Positions 43,435 through 55,242 are shown, numbered from the stretch's first letter. The stretch: DNA of 64,000 nucleotides from Azolla caroliniana (GCA_043228905.1 JBHGNT010000022.1:8990001-9054000); one strand, 5' to 3'. Numbers and translations are program-made. The notes: a model not told the origin generated them from the sequence alone.

Positions 43435-46400
43435 TCATTGGATCGCACAAGTGCAAAACGAAAATAAGTCATCATTATCATTGTCTGATTCATCTGAATC
43501 ACTGTAACATCAGAAAATATGTTAAGTTAGATCCCCAAATCAAATGTATGAAGCAAATTAATTAAGAGACTTGTTAAGTCAACAAGCATGGACTATTTTT
43601 GTTTTATAGAATGTATGAGCTTAGAGAAATTGTATTATAAGCTTGCTAGAAGTCTAAAACTCATACAAATCTTCTATATAATGTACACCATAAGGAATTC
43701 GTGACTGAGCCACAAGAATTTTGACAGAAGAAAACAAGAATGCAAGATAAAAAAACACCGAAATAAATAAGTCAGCCAAGATAGTAAGTAATATTATCAT
43801 CGATTAAAAGAAGAATGACCTATGAGACAAAATCAGTTTTAAATGACTGTATAATATGATGAATAATCTATAAACAAATGAAAATCTAAAATTGATGTGC
43901 GTCCTCAGTATGTCCCTCATTGGATATTCTAGCTCAAACAGGTTAGCATGGACAATGGCTCCCATAACAACCAAATGCTGACCTTTATCTTTGAGGTTGT
44001 GAACAAAGTTCCTGATTGAGGTTGAGGCTGTTTTGTGCAACAGATTCTAGGGTAACCCCTCCAGGGCATACTTTACTACGTATAAGCTCTGGGGTTGTTC
44101 TCTGTCTTTCTGGGTTGGTAGAAGAAGAGCTGATGGGTTTCATGGTTGAAAATAGGGTTCATACATTAAAGGTACAACGAGAATATATTCTGACTCAAGG
44201 ATATCGAGAAAGGATACTTGATCTTGTACAACTGTATTTCTACGCTTGGTCAAAAAACTGATTTCCTAATCTCATTGAAAGGTGATTAGAGAATCAATTC
44301 CCTAACTTTGAAACAGTTGAAAATTTACCGACTGATAAAAGCTAGAGATGATGTAGTTCAGAGTTGTTTGCAAGCTTTACATAACAAAGTGTCTTGCCCT
44401 CCAACCAACCATCTTATTCTGCAACCAGCCTTCTGTTTTTTGTATTAGGGATGTAACCAAGTAGTGGTAAGCCAAGCTTTTACTAAACCTATGCACGTGG
44501 GCCTTTATTTTACATATGAACTAGTTTATTAGATGCCACCACTGAAACTAGGGGTTGAACACATGCCAGTCTTCACGGGACAACCTCACCAACTGAACTA
44601 CAACCATCTGGGCTCCAACTAACCTTCCAAGAAGGCAAGAACATGCAAAATTTTACAAACACGGTATTATAGCTATTCAGCATCATGCAAGAATATTGTG
44701 GTTGCACTGAGATCAGTGGATTTGACAAGATCGGAGCTTCTTTGGTAATTTTGAATAGTAAAGGTGCAAGCAGATGCCTAGGTCCAAAAAAGTCCACTCA
44801 CAGGATACATGAATACCCTGTCCTGTCTATGTTGCAGGCAGAAGCAGAGTAGTGCTCGCCAATAAACTTATTGCATGTGCAAGCCAAAATGTGAAGTAGT
44901 TAACTCCCTTCGAAATCCAAAGATATTAATCACAATGATGTGCATAAGAACTCAACTCTGAGATCCATTGCTTCTTGAAGGAGTCACATACACTATGCGA
45001 GTCAAAATATGAGAATTGAGGTAGGAACTCATCTACGACTGCAACATTGAATATAAATTGCTCATAAAAGAAGACAACTAGGAACCAATCTCAAAGGAAC
45101 TCCATCAAACCAACACTATGGCCTTTCTGTGGATTATCACTTCCCAATGAGTTTATGGACAGGTTTGGAGAGACCTTAATACATTAGAATCACTTTCTCA
45201 CGACATGGATAGAAAATATGCATTATCACTTGCACCTTTCCTTTTCACTTGAACTCCCTTTACACCTATTTCGAATAATTGAATATTTACAATTTAAATG
45301 TATTTTAAGCCTTCAAAAAGCATAATCTTGTAAGGTCAAGTGAACTCTCAGCTTATGTTGTACCTCAGCTCTTTCTTATGTTCCCGGTTAATGTAATTTT
45401 TTTTTACTGGGGTCTAAGCAAATAAAAGTGATTAGCAAACATGTCTCACGGTTCATCCTATAAAGTTGGAGAAACATCGGCAATCAGATGAGTGAAATGC
45501 CCCTAAAACTAATTATCTGAATGGGAATTTCTCTAGAACTAATAAAGCAGTACAACAAAAGCTCATTCATTCAGTATTTTCTTGGGCCAACTTTGGACTC
45601 TATGCCACATCAATTCATACATATGCATATAGTATTAGGCAGGCTATGTGTGTGTGTGTATGTGTATAATTAAAATTAAGGGGATATTTACTTAAAGAAG
45701 CAGGTTTGTGGCCAGAATTTTTCATAGTAAGCATATTAAATATATGGGGCCTTCTGAATTACAGCATCTATGTTGGTAGTCAAGGACTTTGTGCATATTA
45801 CAATGTGCATAATTTAAGTCACTTCCTCAGGCATAGACCTGAACATTGATTGAATAGAATCTAGAATTCAAAAAATTTGATGATGCTTTATTTGTCTCAC
45901 AAGAATCAATTTGCATATGTTATACAAATTGACACTCATGAAATCATCTCCTATAGGCTATAACCAATCGTGGTGTAGGTCCTCTAAATACAACACAAAA
46001 GATGATTTTGCAAAGAAATCATAATTAGTAAGCTATTCTTCTTTTCTTCAGAGTGCATGTAAATATTAAACCATAAGGTTTTGATATAAGACATGAAAGA
46101 CTCCAGTATGGACATATAAACACTGGCACCATGTACCACTAAAAGTAACCATAAAGCAACATAAGGGAAAGAATGGAAATACCTTGGCTCAAACACTTTC
46201 ACTTCAGCAAGTTTCTTGCCGTGGTTGTCCTGCCACATTATAGAGCGTTTCTCAATAAGTTGCGTAGCACCACTCTCAACTTCATTCTTGTCCATGGGTT
46301 TGGCATCATCTTGCATTACCCGAGTTCTACTCTTGGACCACTTCATGCTACTTTTGAGGGGAGGACCAATTTTCACCATTGGGATATCAGAATGAGATTC

Positions 46401-46610
46401 TGAAGTTTCAAGTGGTAAGAAAGCATCCCGAGGAGGGGGAGGTGGAAGCTGCTGGGAAACCATGGGTGCCGATGCAGCATCACCATTCCAGTTAGAAGGA
46501 TGAATGTGAACAGGTTCCACCTTGAAGGAGGTTGCTTCTTGGCTCCCCCCCACACATAGGCAGCACAAAAAAGAGGCACACCTATGCACGAAGCTCTTTG
46601 AGGACGCCAG
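43435..46610 (-). CDS. Small plant-specific protein with C-terminal CaaX-like CAIQ (5' exon not located)
   Basis: Two coding exons on the minus strand: 46610-46183, then a 2.7-kb GT-AG intron, then 43501-43435. The join is in frame and gives a product of about 164 aa plus whatever the missing first exon adds. Visible parts: Cys-rich CASFLCCLCVGG near the N-terminus, a basic/Pro segment GPPLKSSMKWSK, the core RSIMWQDNHGKKLAEVKVFE, then PSDSDESDNDNDDL and the ending FSFCTCAIQ. The W-x-D-x-x-G-K...V-x-x-F-E-P-S core followed by an acidic stretch and a C-terminal C-x-C-x-I-Q is, from memory, shared by a small uncharacterised plant family; its function is unknown to me. The last four residues fit a CaaX prenylation box. 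The exon opens after a good acceptor (TCTTTCAG), so the start codon lies upstream, possibly in 46700-47750. Confidence 0.75.
44445..44617 (-). mobile_element. Probable tRNA-derived SINE in an intron
   Basis: On the minus strand 44600-44589 reads TAGTTCAGTTGG, an RNA polymerase III A box, and 44560-44551 reads GTTCAACCCC, a B-box-like word, 40 bases apart. The head starts GGAGCCCAGATGG. A non-tRNA body follows down to about 44445. This is the layout of plant SINEs. I cannot define the tail or target duplication, and B-box agreement is imperfect. Confidence 0.5.
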
Positions 46611-47970
46611 CTGAAAGATTATGTGACAATAAACCAATAAAAAGAGAAGGCCAAATTTCTTGTTGCTGCTTTTGATTTTTTTCAGCTGCTAAATGTCTTT
46701 TATGCGTTCTTTGCCCTTCAATCACTTTTATTCTTATGCTTCTTTGGCCTTTCAAGCATTGTTCGGTTTCTTCGTGTTTCAACAAGTGGATTCAACTAAT
46801 GGAAAGATTTCCTGCTTTTCAACCAATGGACAGTTTTTTTACATTCTTTGGCTTTCAACCAACGCAAAGATTTCTTCTTCTTGCCCTGCTATTAATGGAA
46901 ATCTTTTCAGCTTCGTTCCTTTTCTTCCAATGGGAAGGGATGCTTTATACTTTAACTTTCAAGGGAACATTTTGTTTCAGTGTAGTTTCTTCCTTCCAAG
47001 TCAAATGGTTACTATTTTACTGCAGTGAAGGTTGTCTTCTACATGAATGCATTTATCGTATTGCATCCATCCATGGAAGAAAAGATGATCCATTACATCC
47101 GAAAGTAAGGCATAGATCTCCAATTCTTGTCATTGATCACCAAATTGATCATCAATCCTCTATTGGTCCTGCCATGATGCATGCTTGGGAGAATTTATCC
47201 TGCAGAAAAGCATAAGAAAACGCCTCTGGTAACAGGATCTATACATTTCCATAACCAAAGAACACGGAACAATAACGAGCATGGAGGCAGGATGAAGCGA
47301 TGTATTGTTTCTGCAGTGTGTCCGGGGGCGCGATTGTATTCTTAGCTGAGTGGCAAAAGCAAAAAGAAAAAAGAAAAAAGAAGAAGAAGAAGCATGGGAA
47401 AACGCAGAATTTTGAGTCAAAACAAGCCAGGAATGAGGAAAAGAGTGGAAACAGAACGAGAGGAGACATCGAGAGAGGGGGAAGGGGAGTAATAAGGCGG
47501 AAACGTTTGGGAAAAGGGAGATAGAAGGGATGTATGTAAAGGAGAAGGAGAGGCAGAACACCTGTGTTGATTTGTTCCTTTCTTGCTCGAGTCTGGTTGT
47601 TTTTTTTTTCCCTCCTGCACAGACAAAGACGAGGACGGCGATGGCGATGGCGATGGCGATGGCGATGGCGATGATCTCCTCCTCCTTCTTCAGCATATGC
47701 TTTCGATCCTCTCTGCCTGCCTCTGCCTCGTCCCGACCAGAGAAAAGAAAAGGCACCGCACAGAGACAGAGATACAGAGAGAGAGAGAGAGAGAAGAGAG
47801 AGAGGGATGAAACGAAATGAAAATGAAATGAAAACGAAATGAAAACGAAATGAAAATGTAATGAAAGCGAAATGAAAATGTAATGAAAACGAAATGAAAA
47901 TGAAATGCGAAATTGAAATGAAATTGAAATGCGAAATGGGGAACGAAAGGAGACGGAAGGAGAGAGACCA
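46611..47970. other. 5' region of the minus-strand gene: repeats and microsatellites
   Basis: Should contain the promoter, 5' UTR and first exon of the gene at 43435-46610. It holds degenerate roughly 45-bp TTTCAACCAATGGAxxxATTTCTTC repeats (46770-46990), a (GATGGC)n hexanucleotide run (47637-47676), a (GA)n run (47775-47810), and a GAAATGAAAATGAAATG minisatellite (47812-47940). Long frames on both strands across these repeats (for example 47160-47756 minus) are low-complexity and I do not call them genes. Confidence 0.55.
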
Positions 47971-47997
47971 AAACGAAGGGAGAAAGAAAGAAAGAAA

Positions 47998-48090
47998 AGC
48001 CTTATTATTATTAATTATTAATTATTAATTAATAATTATTAATTATTATTCTTCTCTTCTTCTTCTTTAAAAAAAAAAAAAAAAACCTCC
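47998..48090. repeat. (ATT)n/(TTAA)n microsatellite and poly(A)
   Basis: TTATTATTAATTATTAATTA run at 48002-48050, then CTTCTTCTT and 17 A residues. Could mark a decayed retroposon tail, but no body is recognised. Confidence 0.8.
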
Positions 48091-50669
48091 TTCCATTATG
48101 TAGTTATAAATGTATTATTCTTCTCTTTGTTTTATGTACATAAATTCTCAATCAATTATAAGAAGAAGAACAAACAACAACAAATAGTATTAATAATTAA
48201 TGAATAATCAGCTGTTGATACCAGTCATTCAATTTTTTGTACCCATTGAAAACACATTCCTTCCTTATCTTATTTGATCAAGAAAATCCCGCCTTGCCCG
48301 CCCAATCACATCTTCTCTCCTCCGGCATTTCATGATTCATCGGCGGACACGTGTGTCGACTTTTCAATTACCAATGACATTTGGCTTTGTATTATATTAT
48401 TCTCCTGGTTAACGCGTGCTTAGTGCCCACTCGATCATTAAAGCATCATAGTCATGGGTATTTTATTTAATCTCTAACTTTGACGTGATAAGTAACGCCT
48501 CAAACTTGACCCCCCCCCCCTTCGAGCATATAAACATAGTTTTGGTAAAAATCAAACATGCTTTTTGGAGCATATTCAGAGGTTGTTCCCCCCATATATA
48601 TATTCTCTTTTTACACAACTAGTCATCTTCTAAAATGCATCCCATTACCTTGAGATCACAGACAATTCTTTTTTAATTGCAAGATGCTGCTTCACACCGC
48701 ATAATATTTGGAAGAATATTCAGAGTTGTTGAGTGGAATGTGTAGTAGCCTTAATGCAAACCGTCATGATGACTCTGCATAACATCTATATTCATTAAGA
48801 CGCGGTTCATCAAGTTAAGTCTTCATTTCATGATTACGATGATAAGGTTAAGGGCCATTCATAGTCCATGTTAATTACAAGGGAAATTTGTTGTGAACCA
48901 CCAAGTAAAATGTTGCTCATACTATGGATACTATTGGCATAAATGATCGAAAATGATTTATGCACATGTTATCCACGTGTATGTAATTGAAAGACGCACA
49001 AGCTACATAACCCGCATATCGTGCCATTGGTTTGTTTATGTGAAGTTCAACACACCATATTTGGAGGAGAGTTACTTTTCTTTGTTGACTTCATTACCAA
49101 AAAGAACATTTTTGTTTTCCATTGCAAAGCTATGTCATTGTGGTTTAAATGCCCAATAATGGATTTTTGCCCTTTTTCATTAAATAATGATTGTTGATAA
49201 GGAACTCACTCATATTGACGCGACACATACAATCATTTAAACATATAGCATCAAAGCAGTTATATCAGAGATCCATTTGCTTAGAATTTTAATAACTTAT
49301 TCTACGACATGAAGTTGACTTTATATATCATCGATAATCACAGCCCTCATTGTGTGGTTGCATATTCCATGTGTGTGCAAGGAGCATATTTATGTGCAGT
49401 ACTAAAGATTGACTTTACGTGACCGAGTCATAAGTGGCACAAGTGCACAATGATCCCATATTCCACAAATAGATTTTGGGCGTTTTAATATGAAACTAAA
49501 GATTTATGCAAATGTTTGCAATTAGAACACCACAAAAAGTTGCGATTCCCTTCTATTATAAAGAATTGCCCTCCAAATTTCCTTTATTTCCTCGATTCCC
49601 TTTTTCATTATTTTCTCAAATGCCTTTAGGTAACCTTGAAAGAACAATTATTTGATCAATTTATATGGTCAATTCATCCTACATTTGTAAAACATGTGTC
49701 TTTTTTTGACAATGTATATCGTTAATTCATATTCCATTTCTCACATTTAAGGCTTGACCAAGGGCATTTCGAAGTTTTCTGCTTGAATAACATTTCACAA
49801 TCTTTATTCCCTTGTTTTTTTATAAGTAGTTATTAGAAGTTGTCAATGGTCATGATCTTGATATACTAGTGCTTTACAACATGTAAGAAACAAATGATTA
49901 ATCTAATATTGAATGCACCATAACATTATATATTACACCATGCATTTTCATATATTAACATTTGAAATGGAAGGTAACCAACCTTTGAATTGTTTTATTG
50001 TGAAATACTTAAGATCTTAACTCAAAAACTTGTCTATTCCATTTCAATGTTTATGTTTATATAGCTTTAGTTGGACACTTATGTATGATAGTTCTTGGCT
50101 AGTTACAAGCGGTTCTTGGTCTTGTCATAACCACCTTAACTTGATCATGTTGGTATTAATGACTATGACTATGGTTAACTTAATTCAAGTGTAGTTAGGA
50201 TGGTTTGTGGTAGTACCACATTTCCACCCCAAACAGGAAACATTGTCGTGTGATAATTGCGAGAGGAGGTCTTCAATCTTCAGTGGTAGCTACTGTGTAG
50301 TGGTGGCGGTGATTGGCAGGCAGAACAACTTCATGTGTGAAATGTGTACTGAGGTGGAGCAATTGGAGTCACATTGCGATACGTAGGTCGTATTACGCAC
50401 ATGTTTTGTGACTGTGAATAGATCAACCCATTGATGCATGAACGATTGATGTCGGATGGGAAAACAGATGAGAGTTTTGGCACCTTTTGTGTATGTCATG
50501 TCATGGCACCTCTTATTGTATGCCTTTTTCAGTAGCTATTATGGGATGCTTAGGTTACATAATGGTGGATCACTTGTTAGAATAGTGGTTGACTTTGTCA
50601 CCGGTAAAGCCACCAATTGGTACACACAGGTTCTTGATGAGTTAGGACAGTAAGTAGACGAGAAAGATG
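48091..50669. other. AT-rich region without recognised genes
   Basis: 2.6 kb of AT-rich DNA. Frames at 48953-49159 (+) and 50456-50653 (+) have no motif or splicing context I can support. A C(11) run at 48511-48521 is the only simple feature. Confidence 0.4.
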
Positions 50670-51211
50670 TGTTGAAATATTCACACGGTATACAAAAAAC
50701 AACAAAATACACAGTACACAGTTTTACGTGGAAACCCTAGACAGGGGAAAACCATGGGAATAGATATTCCACTATATTAACAGGAGTACAAAGAGAAAAA
50801 GATTACAAATCTCTGAAACTCAGAGAATACCCCTTAGGGTTTTAGGGCAAGTTCCACAGAATTGTGCTGCCGCTCACTCGTGCGCTCTTACTTCTCTCTC
50901 TCTTACTCTGTTGCCTTCTATATATATATATATAGATAGATAGATAGATAGAAGCTCTTCGTTATGTTCTCCACTACATACAATAACACTATATTTTCCC
51001 TAGGTGTATTTATAGTCATACATAGTATGGGTTATTTACAAACATAACTTTCATTATTATTAATCTCACTTGATCAACCGACTAATCGATTCCTATGTCA
51101 ATTTTCCAGTCAGCCCGACTAGCCGACTCCCATGTCGGCTATCCAGTTGACCCGACTAGTCAGCCTTCTCCTTGACCTAGAGCATCCATGATGTAGTCGA
51201 CTATCATAATC

Positions 51212-51270
<59 letters not shown>

Positions 51271-51405
51271 CCCCCCCCCCTTCAAAGCAGTTGACAACCC
51301 TATCAACTCGTTGGTCGATCCGACCGACCATCTAGTGTCGACTGCCGATTTCTCTCATAGGCACTGATTGTCGACTTCTCCCATAGGAGGGACATATTCC
51401 TAACA
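50670..51405 (-). repeat. LTR of a Tork-like copia element (solo or truncated)
   Basis: 736 bp, TGTTGAAATATTC to TTCCTAACA on the plus strand, so TGTTAGGAATATG to CAACA on its own strand. It contains TTTTACGTGGAAACCCT and GGGGAAAACCATGGGA, matching the ACGTGGAAAACCCTGTGCGGG segment of the LTR of element B; this is a conserved block of Tork-lineage LTRs. A (GATA)n run (50932-50950), a long (CT)n run (51211-51268) and C(11) lie inside. Flanking pentamers (AGATG and GTTCT) differ, so it is not a simple solo LTR; one side has probably been lost or recombined. Confidence 0.7.
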
Positions 51406-51725
51406 GTTCTTTGAGTCGGCTGATTCGTGCAAAGACTTGAACTGAAGTGTTATATGCATGGACAATGAATGATAAAATTTGGTCCCATGTTTGATGCAAG
51501 GGATCGATGAAAGCCACAATTTCCTATTTACATGTTTTGTTAGTCCATTGCTTTGTGGAGGATGTAAAACTTTCATGGATCCCAGTACGTGTCGACCGAA
51601 TAATAGGGACCTCACTTTGAAATTGGGAGCCTTGATCGGACAAAAGTTGTAGTTGGTATCCGCATTGGAATATAACGCATTGTAGTAATTCGGAGGTGAT
51701 TGTTATGTTTGGGATTGGGGAGGCT
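51406..51725 (-). pseudogene. Ty3/gypsy integrase core fragment
   Basis: Minus-strand translation gives GYQLQLLSDQGSQFQSEV, the second-Asp region of a gypsy integrase core, then HPPQSNGLTKHVNRKL and WDQILSFIVHAYNTSV. The third catalytic residue, Glu in the usual NGLTER motif, reads Lys here (NGLTKH). Two frames and at least one stop (TCK*) are needed to follow it, so it is dead. It is cut on the left by the LTR at 50670-51405 and on the right by element D, so both inserted into or recombined with an older gypsy element. Confidence 0.75.
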
Positions 51726-52166
51726 TGTTGAGATATCAAGCTCAACTAGTTTAATCTAGTTAGTCAACACATGTAACTTAGTAGTTACCTAGATCGAGTC
51801 TAGTTAATGTGTTGACCTTAAGCCTTTAAATAGGACCTTGTACTTAAGTGGGATATTCTAGATCCTCCACTCCTTAGTACATTTAATGTAGGACTTACAC
51901 ATAAGTACCTATGTTCTACCCACACATGTGCACCTTTGCACATGGGTTGTATATATACCTCATTGTGGGTATTTTTGTAGGTTGACGACACTTTTCAATA
52001 TAGTCAATCATCCCCCATTTATCTTTGTGTTCAAGTGTAACTTCCTCTCTCTCTCTCTCTTCCTCTCACACACTCTCACGCGCATATCATACTAATCTTC
52101 CGCTACTTAACGTAACCATATAATTAGTCTCTAATTAACCCTAGTTAATTACCTAATTACTTAACA
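51726..52166 (+). repeat. 5' LTR of element D
   Basis: 441 bp, TG to CA, with a TATA-like GTATATATAC at 51949-51958 and a CT run near 52047-52065. The partner LTR is not in the window. Confidence 0.85.
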
Positions 52167-52873
52167 TGGTATCATAGCGTGTGGTTTAGGAAATCCACTA
52201 AGCCCACCGCTTATTCGTGATTGTGTGTTTGAGATGCCAACGACAAATTCCGGCTATTCGCTATCCGCTACCGTAGTGCCGCTACAAAGGACGTGTACGC
52301 AACCAAGAGAAGAAAAACAAAACGGAAGACACAACAATAGTTAATGTGTTGACCTTAAGCCTTTAAATAGGACCTTGTACTTAAGTGGGATATTCTAGAT
52401 CCTCCACTCCTTAGTACATTTAATGTAGGACTTACACATAAGTACCTATGTTCTACCCACACATGTGCACCTTTGCACATGGGTTGTATATATACCTCAT
52501 TGTGGGTATTTTTGTAGGTTGACGACACTTTTCAATATAGTCAATCATCCCCCATTTATCTTTGTGTTCAAGTGTAACTTCCTCTCTCTCTCTCTCTTCC
52601 TCTCACACACTCTCACGCGCATATCATACTAATCTTCCGCTACTTAACGTAACCATATAATTAGTCTCTAATTAACCCTAGTTAATTACCTAATTACTTA
52701 ACATGGTATCATAGCGTGTGGTTTAGGAAATCCACTAAGCCCACCGCTTATTCGTGATTGTGTGTTCGAGATGCCAACGACAAATTCCGGCTATTCGCTA
52801 TCCGCTACCGTAGTGCCGCTACGAAGGACGTGTACGCAACCAAGAGAAGAAAAACAAAACGGAAGACACAACA
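51801..52873. repeat. 536-bp tandem duplication of D's LTR end, primer site and leader
   Basis: Copy 1 is 51801-52336 and copy 2 is 52337-52873. Only a few differences are seen (GTTTGAG against GTTCGAG, CTACAAAGG against CTACGAAGG, and one extra base). The result is two primer sites, at 52167 and 52704, and a second partial LTR end in front of gag. Confidence 0.9.
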
Positions 52874-52879
52874 ATCAAC

Positions 52880-53710
52880 ATGAACAAACAAATGGGAAGC
52901 TCACTCCCTAGCGAAAAGCTAGACCGAAGCAACTATTCATCTTGGGAGTACAAGATGAATCAATACCTTGTCGGCCAAGGGTATTGGAGCTACATCAACA
53001 ACGCACAAGAAAACAAACCCGAAACCACACACGCCAACTACCCAACGTGGGAGCAAGGCGCGAGTCGGGTAATGTATTGCTTGGCAACATGTGTAAATGA
53101 CCACATGCTTAGCCACATTCGTGACGCCAAGACGCCCAAAGAGGTGTGGGAAAATCTCAAGAAGATTTTCGCCGTGGACACATCTGCGCGCAAGCTTCAA
53201 CTCCGGCAAGAGTTGAACAACATACGACAAAAAGAAATGTTCGTGATGGACTACACCGCCAAGATCAAGAGCATTTGCGACTCTCTTGGCTCCATCAACG
53301 TCAACATCGATGAGGACGAGATGGTGCAAGTATGCTTGGGCGGCCTCGCACAACGATTCAACCCGTTGAGAACGGCAATCTTGGCGAGAGATACCCCTCC
53401 CTCGTTCTTCAACCTCCAATCAATGCTATTGGTTGAAGAAAACCACGTTCAACCAAAGACCAACACATCGGAAGGAAAAATGCTCTTCTTCGATACGGAT
53501 GGTGCCCATAGACGAGGTCGACGCGGAAGAGGTCAATTCGACCTATGCCACAAAGGGAATTCACAATTTCGGCAAGGAAACGGAAGCCATCGAGGAACCT
53601 TCACAAGAAGGGGGAGCTTCCATGCCGAACAAGGTCGGCGAACGATGCCACCTACGTGCAACTATTGCGGCAAAATCGGCCATTGCGAAGAGGAGTGCCG
53701 AAAAAGATGA
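52880..53710 (+). CDS. Element D gag
   Basis: 276 codons starting MNKQMGSSLPSEKLDRSNYSSW shortly after the leader. UBN2-type copia gag fills residues 10-190 (WEYKMNQYLVGQGYW, AKTPKEVWENLKKIF, LQLRQELNNIRQKE). A basic RGRRGRG stretch follows, and a CCHC knuckle CNYCGKIGHCEEEC sits at the very end. The frame stops at TGA (53708-53710) right after the knuckle. In intact copia elements gag continues into pol, so a one-base shift near here is likely. The next open frame (53789) carries the protease. Confidence 0.85.
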   Translation: MNKQMGSSLPSEKLDRSNYSSWEYKMNQYLVGQGYWSYINNAQENKPETTHANYPTWEQGASRVMYCLATCVNDHMLSHIRDAKTPKEVWENLKKIFAVDTSARKLQLRQELNNIRQKEMFVMDYTAKIKSICDSLGSINVNIDEDEMVQVCLGGLAQRFNPLRTAILARDTPPSFFNLQSMLLVEENHVQPKTNTSEGKMLFFDTDGAHRRGRRGRGQFDLCHKGNSQFRQGNGSHRGTFTRRGSFHAEQGRRTMPPTCNYCGKIGHCEEECRKR

Positions 53711-54817
53711 AGCGAGTCGGCTTCAACAAGCCGGCAACTCACAAATTACGCCGCGAACGCGGAATACGCGGACTACGGTGGACTCTTTGTGATGAGGCAT
53801 AGAGCGAACTCTATGATGGCCTCCGATCCCGCAAACTCCGCAAGCACCTCCAACTCTGAACACGCGTGGTTCGTACACTCCAGCGCCTCACACCACATGA
53901 CGTCGCACCAAGAGTGGTTTCGCGACTTGCGAACGCCGGATCGACCCGACTACATAGAGATCGGAGACGACACTCCGCATCCCATTCGGCACATCGGCGA
54001 TGTCCCATTCGGGAAAGAAGACGAGCAAACTTGCATCAAGAATGTCTTGCACGTGCCCACAATAACAAAGAATTTGGTCTCGGTCGGCCAAATCGTGGAG
54101 CAAGGCATGCAAGTCTGCTTCAACAATGAAGGTTGCTTCATCGAGAAAGACGACCGACTCATAGCCAAGGGACGGAGAGACGATCGCTTGTTCATCCTCG
54201 ACTCGAACGAGGTAAAATCGTCCATGTATGCCAAAGGTCTCAAGACCGAGACAAACATCGAGTTGTGGCACAAGTGAATCGGCCACGTAAACCTCCAAAG
54301 GCTTCGCGGAATGCAATCAAAGGGAGTCGTAATCGGACTTCCGGCCTTCGAATCGAAATGAGTCAACCGAGTGTGCGAAGCATGCCAACTCAACAAACAA
54401 CATCGACTCCCATTCCCGAAGGAGAGCTCCGCAAGCAAAGGCCTCCTTGACATAATCCACTCGGACGTATGGGGACCGGCTCAAACGCCGACGCTCAGCG
54501 GATGCCGCTACTATGTCACCTTCATTGACGACCACTCGCGCTACTCGTGGATATACCCGATGAAGAAGAAGAGCGAAGTGCTCTCCCACTTTCAAAGGCT
54601 CAAAAGCCAAGTGGAGAAAGAAACCGGTCGGCACATTTGATGCCTACAATCGGACGGAGGAAAGGAGTACTCCTCCGACGAGTTCACCTCCTATCTCCAA
54701 GGTGAAGGCATTCGTAAAGAATTCTCATGCCGACACACTCCCCAACAAAACGGGGTAGCCGAGAGAAAGAATCGGCAAATACTCGAGGTAACACGCGCCA
54801 TGATGCGTGAGAAGCAC
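53711..54817 (+). pseudogene. Element D protease and integrase, with stops, truncated by E
   Basis: Open pieces at 53789-54277, then 54371-54640 and on to 54817. The protease reads WFVHSSASHHMTS where the family has VDSGASHH, so the catalytic Asp is His and the Gly is Ser. Next come IELWHK, the HHCC-type CEACQLNKQHRLPFPKE, FIDDHSRYSWIY, LQSDGGKEYSS and TPQQNGVAERKNRQILE. In-frame TGA codons interrupt it at about 54275, 54358 and 54638; each stands where an Arg CGA would fit the family. The reading ends at MMREKH, where element E is inserted. Confidence 0.85.
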
Positions 54818-55238
54818 TGTTACCGGCCGACAAGAAGTCCAAAATACGGAGTGAAGGAATTAATTAAGTATGGTTGTAAATAAGCATAGTATGGACGGAC
54901 GGACTGGAAACGGTATGCCGTTCCAGATCCGGACGGATCCCGAATAGGTGCGATAGGCACCGTTTTGTACTACGGACCGGAAACCTATTTAAAGGCCCGG
55001 AGCCCATTGTAATCGCAACGGATAATTAATAGAGCGTATGGTGTTTATACTTCTGTATTGATTTCCGTTCTGTAATTACTGTTATATCTTACGCGTGTAA
55101 TTAACAAAAGCGCTCTAATCGTGTAACCTACGTAAGTCGGTGTAATCGTTGAGTCATAATCCTATGCCGTAATCACCCTTTGGTGAAGTGTCTCCGCGAC
55201 ACCTTGTGTTAGGCCTTGTCCGGTCAAAGAACAACACA
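54818..55238 (+). repeat. 5' LTR of element E
   Basis: 421 bp with short terminal inverted repeats TGT...ACA and a TATA-like TATTTAAA at 54986-54993. The left boundary is supported by the sudden end of element D's integrase frame, and the right by the primer site. Confidence 0.85.
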
Positions 55239-55242
55239 GTTT

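Larger units (their letters stand above)
51726..54817 (+). mobile_element. Copia element D, 5' part, interrupted by gypsy element E
   Basis: Starts with a 441-bp LTR (51726-52166, TGTTGAGATATC to CTTAACA) followed at once by TGGTATCATAGC, a tRNA-iMet primer site. The internal part has gag, protease and integrase on the plus strand and stops at 54817, where element E begins. The 3' half of D must lie beyond E, outside this window. The LTR tail plus leader is tandemly duplicated (51801-52336 and 52337-52873). The coding region is close to that of element A (KNLVSVGQIVEQGMQV against TNLVSVGQIVDQGMQV). Confidence 0.85.

Noticed and set aside
45984-46637. 217-codon minus-strand ORF taken as a single-exon gene
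   Set aside because: It has a TTG start and reads through a good 3' splice site on one side and a donor on the other; the spliced model gives the conserved EPS-DSDES join.
47160-47756. 198-codon minus-strand ORF with (AI)n
   Set aside because: The Ala-Ile run is the GATGGC hexanucleotide repeat; the rest is low complexity. It probably overlaps the 5' UTR of the minus-strand gene.
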